Assembly (NCBI GenBank): GCA_003455655.1
Contig: DMQP01000175.1
Coordinates: forward strand, 1-9,366
Source of the DNA: Treponema sp.
GTDB lineage: Bacteria > Spirochaetota > Spirochaetia > Treponematales > Treponemataceae
Direction: 5' to 3'
Length of the DNA: 9,366 nucleotides
In this document: piece by piece, positions 7,280 through 9,366 of the stretch
How the letters are laid out: the number at the start of each line of letters is the position of its first letter
Numbering within the stretch: the stretch's first letter is position 1
Made by a program: the position numbers and the translations under genes
The notes under the pieces: generated by a model
What the model saw: only the letters and a program-made list of their open reading frames with translations
What the model was told of the DNA's origin: nothing
Database searches by the model: none

Positions 7280-7501
7280 ATGGACAAAAAAAAGATTCAG
7301 GAATTTGCAAACATGATGAGAGGTTTGGTATCTGATGTTCAGGGTGCACCGTATCCTGGCGCTGGTTTTGAACCTGCTTTGTACGAAATATGGTATGAAC
7401 ACGCTCAACGCAATGCACAAGATTGTTTTGAGTTTTTGGATGAATACTTCCCTGCTGATCAGAAAGAGTTTGCAAAGTCTCTGTCTAAAATGTTCAAATA
7501 A
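7280..7501 (+). CDS. Small conserved-looking protein of unknown function, 73 residues
   Basis: I do not recognise this protein. It is a small, slightly acidic, soluble-looking protein with no signal peptide or membrane segment and a single Cys. The N-terminus (MDKKKIQEFANMMRGLVSDV) looks helical. A Pro/Gly turn follows (GAPYPGAGFEPAL), then an aromatic-rich segment with YEIWYEHA and FEFLDEYF, and a Lys-rich helical end. That turn followed by amphipathic helices suggests a compact fold or partner-binding protein rather than a random reading frame. A strong ribosome site (GGGGAG) and a promoter-like sequence precede it. The next gene begins within ten bases of its stop, so the two are almost certainly one transcript and may act together. 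I cannot name a function. Confidence 0.85.
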   Translation: MDKKKIQEFANMMRGLVSDVQGAPYPGAGFEPALYEIWYEHAQRNAQDCFEFLDEYFPADQKEFAKSLSKMFK

Positions 7502-7510
7502 GTGAAGGCC

Positions 7511-8680
7511 ATGCTCGCAAAAAAAATGAACGGTAATGAGCGATACATGCTCAAGGGTTCCCTTAAAAAAAATGGTTACGACAGTTGGCGTTTAGTCTTT
7601 TCCGCTTTTTGCGATCAGACGGGGGAAGAACGCACTTTCTTTATTGAATTTTTTGTCATAAATCCAGCTCTCTCTCCTAAAGAATGTGTGTTAGGTTTTA
7701 AAAATCGTCTTCCTTCTTCAGAAGCAGATTTACAATATGCGCTTGCAGGAACACAGGCTGCTCTTAATGCAAATCAAGAACAATTAGTTCAACCTTGTTA
7801 TGCAATGGCACGCGCTGGATGTTTAGGCGTTAACGGTAAGCAGATGAGTTGCTATTATCCTACAGAACAAATATACACTGGTAAATCTGGTTTTATTATC
7901 AGTGTCGGTTCTGGAGATAAAGCATGTACCCTCAATGATAAATCTTCTGTGGGAAACATTCGCGTTTCTTATGCAGATTTAAACGAATATCCGGAGATGT
8001 TGTGTAACGCTGGTTCTATTACATGGAACATTCAGTTTGAACGCAACGTTGCTTTTGTTCCCGACTATTCAAGTAAAGTTTCTTCTTGGGCAGTCTTGGG
8101 TGCAAACTGTACATGCAATGGCATGGTGACACTTGACGGAGAGTCATACACTATCATTCCAGAAAAATCATACGGATATTTTGATAAGTCATGGGGAAGA
8201 GATTTTGTTTTCCCCTTCTTTCATTTGAACGCATCTAATTTAACAAGTATCATTTCTGGTAAACGCCTTGAAAAGTCATGCTTTGTAGTTAACGGTGTGT
8301 ATGAAGACAGACTGTCGGTTCTGGCTCTTATTGATGATAACGATATAGAATTTCACGCAGACAAAAGTAAGCGCTATTCTGTTACCTATGAATGTAGCGA
8401 AATGCCCGAAGATGAAGACGGTGTTAAAGTTCACTGGAGTGTAAGTGTTCACAACAAAAAGTATGTGCTTGACATAGACGTTTTCTGTCATACCGATGCC
8501 ATGTTTGTACGCGATTACGAAAGTCCAGCTGGCGGAAGAAAAGTGCTTAAACTTTTGGGTGGCGGAACAGGAACAGGAGAAATTCGTTTGTACAAGCAGA
8601 TTCGCAAAAATCTTGAGCTTATTGAACATGCAACAGTGTCGAATGCAACCTGCGAATTCGGAAACATAGAGCTACCTTAA
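7511..8680 (+). CDS. Tocopherol-cyclase-like family protein
   Basis: This 389-residue protein resembles bacterial proteins annotated as tocopherol cyclase family, lipocalin-like beta-barrels related to plant VTE1. The best block is YGYFDKSWGRDFVFPFFHLNASNL, with D225-K-S-W-G-R-D-F232 matching the family pattern D-x-x-W-G-x-x-F/P followed by an aromatic-rich strand and an Asn. Other family-like blocks are GYDSWRLVF and FFIEFFVINPAL near the start, SITWNIQFERN mid-protein and LGGGTGTGEIRLY near the end. No signal peptide is visible. The true reaction in bacteria is unknown, and nothing nearby suggests tocopherol or quinone synthesis. Start choice: GTG at 7502 directly abuts the previous stop but lacks a ribosome site; ATG at 7511 follows AAGTGAAGG closely; ATG at 7526 is possible. 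All three keep the family region. It is probably co-transcribed with the 73-residue protein. Confidence 0.7.
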   Translation: MLAKKMNGNERYMLKGSLKKNGYDSWRLVFSAFCDQTGEERTFFIEFFVINPALSPKECVLGFKNRLPSSEADLQYALAGTQAALNANQEQLVQPCYAMARAGCLGVNGKQMSCYYPTEQIYTGKSGFIISVGSGDKACTLNDKSSVGNIRVSYADLNEYPEMLCNAGSITWNIQFERNVAFVPDYSSKVSSWAVLGANCTCNGMVTLDGESYTIIPEKSYGYFDKSWGRDFVFPFFHLNASNLTSIISGKRLEKSCFVVNGVYEDRLSVLALIDDNDIEFHADKSKRYSVTYECSEMPEDEDGVKVHWSVSVHNKKYVLDIDVFCHTDAMFVRDYESPAGGRKVLKLLGGGTGTGEIRLYKQIRKNLELIEHATVSNATCEFGNIELP

Positions 8681-8707
8681 GTTGAAAAAATGCTTGCCTT
8701 TTTTAAC
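8681..8707 (+). terminator. Weak A/T hairpin after the cyclase-like gene
   Basis: GTT-g-AAAAAA pairs with TTTTTTAAC around an eight-base loop, starting directly after the stop codon. The stem is almost all A-U with one bulged G, and no U run follows beyond the stem, so it is at best a weak terminator or attenuator ahead of clpB. Confidence 0.2.
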
Positions 8708-8732
8708 ATTCGTTTGTATTTTTAAAGCGTAT

Positions 8733-8737
8733 GGAGG
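8733..8737 (+). promoter_or_regulatory. Ribosome binding site of clpB
   Basis: GGAGG lies six bases before the ATG at 8744. It is the strongest Shine-Dalgarno in the window and fixes the clpB start. Confidence 0.85.
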
Positions 8738-8743
8738 CATTGC

Positions 8744-9366
8744 ATGGATTACAATCAAATGACGCTTAAAGCTCAGGATGCCCTGCAGCAGGCGAGTGCA
8801 CTTGCCCAGCAGAAAGACCATAGTGAAATTGGTCTAGAGCATCTGCTTCTTGCTTTACTTAATCAAAAAGATGGAACTGTTCCTCCTCTGGTAGAACGCA
8901 TTGGTGTTCAACCAGAAACGCTTGCTCAAGGCGTACGTGAACTGCTCGATTCTTTTCCCACTGTAAAGGGAAATGTTCAAATGACTCTTTCTTCCGAAGC
9001 ACAAAAGGCTTTGGCTAAGGCTGAGTCTGAAATGTCTTTCTTAAAAGATCAGTATCTTTCTACAGAGCATTTGTTTCTTGCTATGACAAAAAGCGACGGC
9101 CGTGTGGGCGATTTACTTAAGAAGTACGGCTGTACACACGATGCTGCTCTTTCTGCACTCAAAGCTGTTAGGGGTAATCAAACTATTGACAGTCAAGATC
9201 CTGAAAGTAAAATGCGCGCACTTGAAAAATACTGTATTGATTTAACAGCTCGTGCTCGTCAAGATAAAATCGATCCTGTTATAGGAAGAGATGAAGAAAT
9301 TCGTCGGGTTATGCAAGTTATAAGTCGGCGTACTAAAAATAATCCAGTGCTCATTGGTGAACCAGG
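8744..9366 (+). CDS. clpB: ATP-dependent chaperone ClpB, N-terminal part, truncated by window edge
   Basis: ClpB is a hexameric AAA+ disaggregase that works with DnaK to pull proteins out of aggregates in the cytoplasm. The first 207 codons are visible. Two Clp_N repeats span about residues 1-150: the first has [21 protein letters not shown], the second [19 protein letters not shown]. They are followed by the conserved lead-in [48 protein letters not shown]. The edge falls inside the first Walker A (GEPGxGKT). The ClpB hallmarks, the middle coiled-coil domain and second AAA+ module, are outside, but [21 protein letters not shown] and the N-terminal MDYNQMT start favour ClpB over ClpA or ClpC. 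Sixty-three bases separate it from the upstream gene. No CIRCE element and no convincing heat-shock promoter are visible, so regulation cannot be read here. Confidence 0.94.
   Translation, partial: MDYNQMTLKAQDALQQASALAQQKDHSEIGLEHLLLALLNQKDGTVPPLVERIGVQPETLAQGVRELLDSFPTVKGNVQMTLSSEAQKALAKAESEMSFLKDQYLSTEHLFLAMTKSDGRVGDLLKKYGCTHDAALSALKAVRGNQTIDSQDPESKMRALEKYCIDLTARARQDKIDPVIGRDEEIRRVMQVISRRTKNNPVLIGEP

Noticed and set aside
8276..8629. Minus-strand open frame of 117 residues
   Set aside because: It lies entirely antisense to the cyclase-like gene, has no ribosome site or known domain, and looks like a codon-bias shadow.
8681..8743. CIRCE element (TTAGCACTC-N9-GAGTGCTAA) upstream of clpB
   Set aside because: Neither arm is present in the leader.

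Overview
This AT-rich, almost fully coding window looks like chromosome from a spirochete, most likely Treponema or a close relative. The main clue is a 420-residue FliG-family protein of the FliG1 kind, with an extended N-terminus and no EHPQ motif. Its neighbours, an SbcCD nuclease, an M16C zinc peptidase and ClpB, are widespread housekeeping genes. I see no tRNA, rRNA, CRISPR array, insertion sequence or phage gene. The genus call rests on protein character, not on a database match.

Layout. Bases 1-2926 hold sbcD and sbcC on the minus strand. They overlap by four bases (ATGA), and sbcC runs off the left edge. Bases 2927-2988 are a compact divergent control region. Bases 2989-7247 hold a fliG1-like gene and a 999-residue M16C peptidase gene on the plus strand, also joined by an ATGA overlap. 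A second plus-strand unit follows: a 73-residue unknown protein (7280-7501) and a tocopherol-cyclase-like protein (7511-8680), with its own promoter-like sequence inside the 3' end of the peptidase gene. The 5' part of clpB (8744 onward) begins 63 bases later and is cut by the window edge inside its first Walker A motif.

How the genes work together. SbcD (nuclease) and SbcC (ATPase with zinc hook) form the Mre11-Rad50-type complex that opens and trims DNA ends and hairpins. The FliG1-like protein belongs to the flagellar motor switch family, and its translation appears coupled to that of an intracellular oligopeptidase. ClpB is a protein disaggregase. The 73-residue protein and the cyclase-like protein form a pair of unknown role.

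The region most worth a second look is 2924-2991. Two back-to-back sigma-70-like promoters appear to share one -35 sequence (TTGCCAA). Each has an exact 17-base spacer, and each would start transcription at or next to the A of its ATG, which would make both transcripts leaderless. The rest of the window is ordinary housekeeping sequence, and I found no clear new multi-gene system.
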